Source: Siniperca chuatsi (Eukaryota; Chordata; Actinopteri; Centrarchiformes; Sinipercidae). From it: a stretch of 64,000 nucleotides of DNA. Position numbers and translations under genes: made by a program. Below are positions 62,521-64,000 of this stretch, in pieces. Below the pieces are notes generated by a model. The model saw nothing but the letters and a program-made list of their open reading frames with translations. It made no database searches and was not told the origin of the DNA. The number at the start of each line of letters is the position of its first letter. Positions within the stretch are counted from its first letter, which is position 1. The DNA lies in contig NC_058053.1 in assembly GCF_020085105.1 (NCBI RefSeq), positions 18,790,888 to 18,854,887 of the forward strand, in the 5' to 3' direction.

Positions 62521-64000
62521 ATACTCGCTTTTCCAAAAACACACTCTCACAAACACATCTATTCACATATTCCCTTAGGACATATCTGCAATCAGAGCGG
62601 AAGATGAAAGAGAGAGATATCTCACAGTCACTCACCCTCAATATAACTGAAGCGAGAGTAACTAATCACTTTAAGTTGTTACGCAGGAAGAGAGAGGACG
62701 ACTACATTTATTAACAGAGATACAAACACTGCCATTCATACTAACCGAGAGGCTAATGAGTCACACTGATAGTAATACAGACCGTGCTTCCACTTTTACT
62801 GCAGTTGAAGAATAAGGCTGGCATTATTCTACATTTTTCTTAACAAATTGTCAACAAATTCCATGATAAAAAAAGCAACAATGCATTAGTCTGTTTCTCA
62901 ATACTTTCTGATTACCCTACCCTGTCTGTGACACTCATGACCTGTTCACCTTATCGTAGATACAAGTTTCCGACTAATAAATAGCGTTCACGTCAACATC
63001 CGCTTGATATCCGCTTAATAATATGGAAGTGCCTGAAACCAAGCAAGCAGGGATGCCTTACATTAGCCAGAGTCCATCGTTCAATGTGATTAAATGTAAT
63101 GGATATAGTGCTATATTCGCAATGCAAGTAATTTCAACCCTCACTCGACCAACTCTGCAATCATCCAACTTTAGTTGTCTCGTTAACATGGGAATCTTTC
63201 CCATCTTTACCATACATCCAATTTGATGCGAACGCAGCATCAGCCCCAATCCCATTCGTTCCAAATGATGATGGAAATCTTAAAAAACAAATAACAGATA
63301 TATTGTTTAATTTTCAAAAAGGCAAAGTAAATTTCTAAAACAGCTGGTTACTGTAGTTTTAAGGAAACTAAAACATGGGGCTGGATATCGTTTGAAACGT
63401 TTTTAATCAGAATCAGAAATACTTACTCGATAATAATAGTCGATGCAGTACCTAAGTTTCTGTACTGATACCATAATAACGCATTACTTTGTGAAATTAC
63501 TTTGTGAAATATAAACTTATCTTTCTACAGACCCTTTTTCCCATTTTTATAGATTATAGATCTATAGATCTATTATTATAGATTGAACGATTCATTTGAC
63601 TCATCAAACAAATAGTAAGGAGATGAATCAATAATGAAAATAATTGTTAGTTACAACCCTAGATCTTTCATCCCTTTTACACTTGGTGTTAGAATGCAGT
63701 CTGTTTCTGTATTCGTTGTCTGGATAATGACATCTGATCACAGGCCTTTGCATTTACATTTGGTATTAATGAAAGTGCTTGTTATCTTGATTCTGGTTGC
63801 ATTGTGATTGGATTGCAACATGCAAATTATAAATCAGACTTTGGCTATACAGGAAATACTATCTTTTGTAATGCACATACTTCAACCAGTATGGTGGAAC
63901 GCTGTAAATAGTGTCTGTTTGTAGCTGCTGCAGATATATGCGTGTCTGCTGAGCTTGTGTGTTTCACCCACTACTTCTGTCAAAGATAACGAGAGTTATT
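59739..64000 (+). other. ARHGEF7 intron 2 (to window end)
   Basis: No third exon (expected to start near FDANDLYQGQNF) was found. The stretch contains a CA microsatellite and fragments of the 'aactaacgattattt' repeat at about 61505 and 63570-63662. No other gene was seen. Confidence 0.6.
62484..62520. repeat. (CA)n microsatellite
   Basis: About 13 CA units followed by GCACACGCACA variants, in ARHGEF7 intron 2. Confidence 0.95.

Overview
The window is nuclear DNA of a bony fish, most likely a teleost. Genes are split by spliceable GT-AG introns, are compact by mammalian standards, and sit among fish-type interspersed repeats and dinucleotide microsatellites. Exon structures were worked out by eye from splice sites and reading frame. 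The summed coding lengths of MITD1, MRPL30, TXNDC9, REV1 and AFF3 are each a whole number of codons with a proper stop.

Layout. (1) 1-4.8 kb: probable CRACDL exon on the minus strand at the left edge, then repeat-bearing sequence with no other gene seen. (2) 4.9-11.4 kb: MITD1 (minus) and MRPL30 (plus), head to head across about 0.6 kb. (3) 11.4-16.1 kb: TXNDC9 (minus), converging on MRPL30. (4) 16.9-28.5 kb: REV1 (minus), 21 coding exons. (5) 28.5-31.7 kb: no recognised gene, but promoter-like motifs. (6) 31.7-49.7 kb: an AFF3-type gene (minus), 19 coding exons. (7) 49.7-56 kb: intergenic, with LINE and MITE remnants. (8) 56 kb to the end: first two coding exons of an ARHGEF7 (beta-PIX) gene on the plus strand, running off the right edge.

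The order and orientation CRACDL(-), MITD1(-), MRPL30(+), TXNDC9(-), REV1(-), AFF3(-) match human 2q11.2 as I know it. TSGA10, LIPT1, the LYG genes and EIF5B, which lie among them in human, were not seen here. ARHGEF7 is on human 13q34, so the AFF3/ARHGEF7 border is a synteny junction. The genes are a conserved neighbourhood rather than a pathway: mitochondrial translation (MRPL30), ESCRT-linked abscission (MITD1), a thioredoxin-like chaperone cofactor (TXNDC9), translesion synthesis (REV1), transcription elongation (AFF3), and actin or Rac signalling (CRACDL, ARHGEF7).

The most unusual observation is that the AFF3 gene has a complete, in-frame 1,233-codon reading frame but starts from a short novel first exon. 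It lacks the exons for the AFF N-terminal homology domain, which I could not find in the 6 kb before the next gene. A nested inverted-repeat element in ARHGEF7 intron 1 and an unexplained CpG-rich stretch between REV1 and AFF3 are the next most interesting. I saw no prokaryote-type system, CRISPR array, rRNA or functional tRNA.
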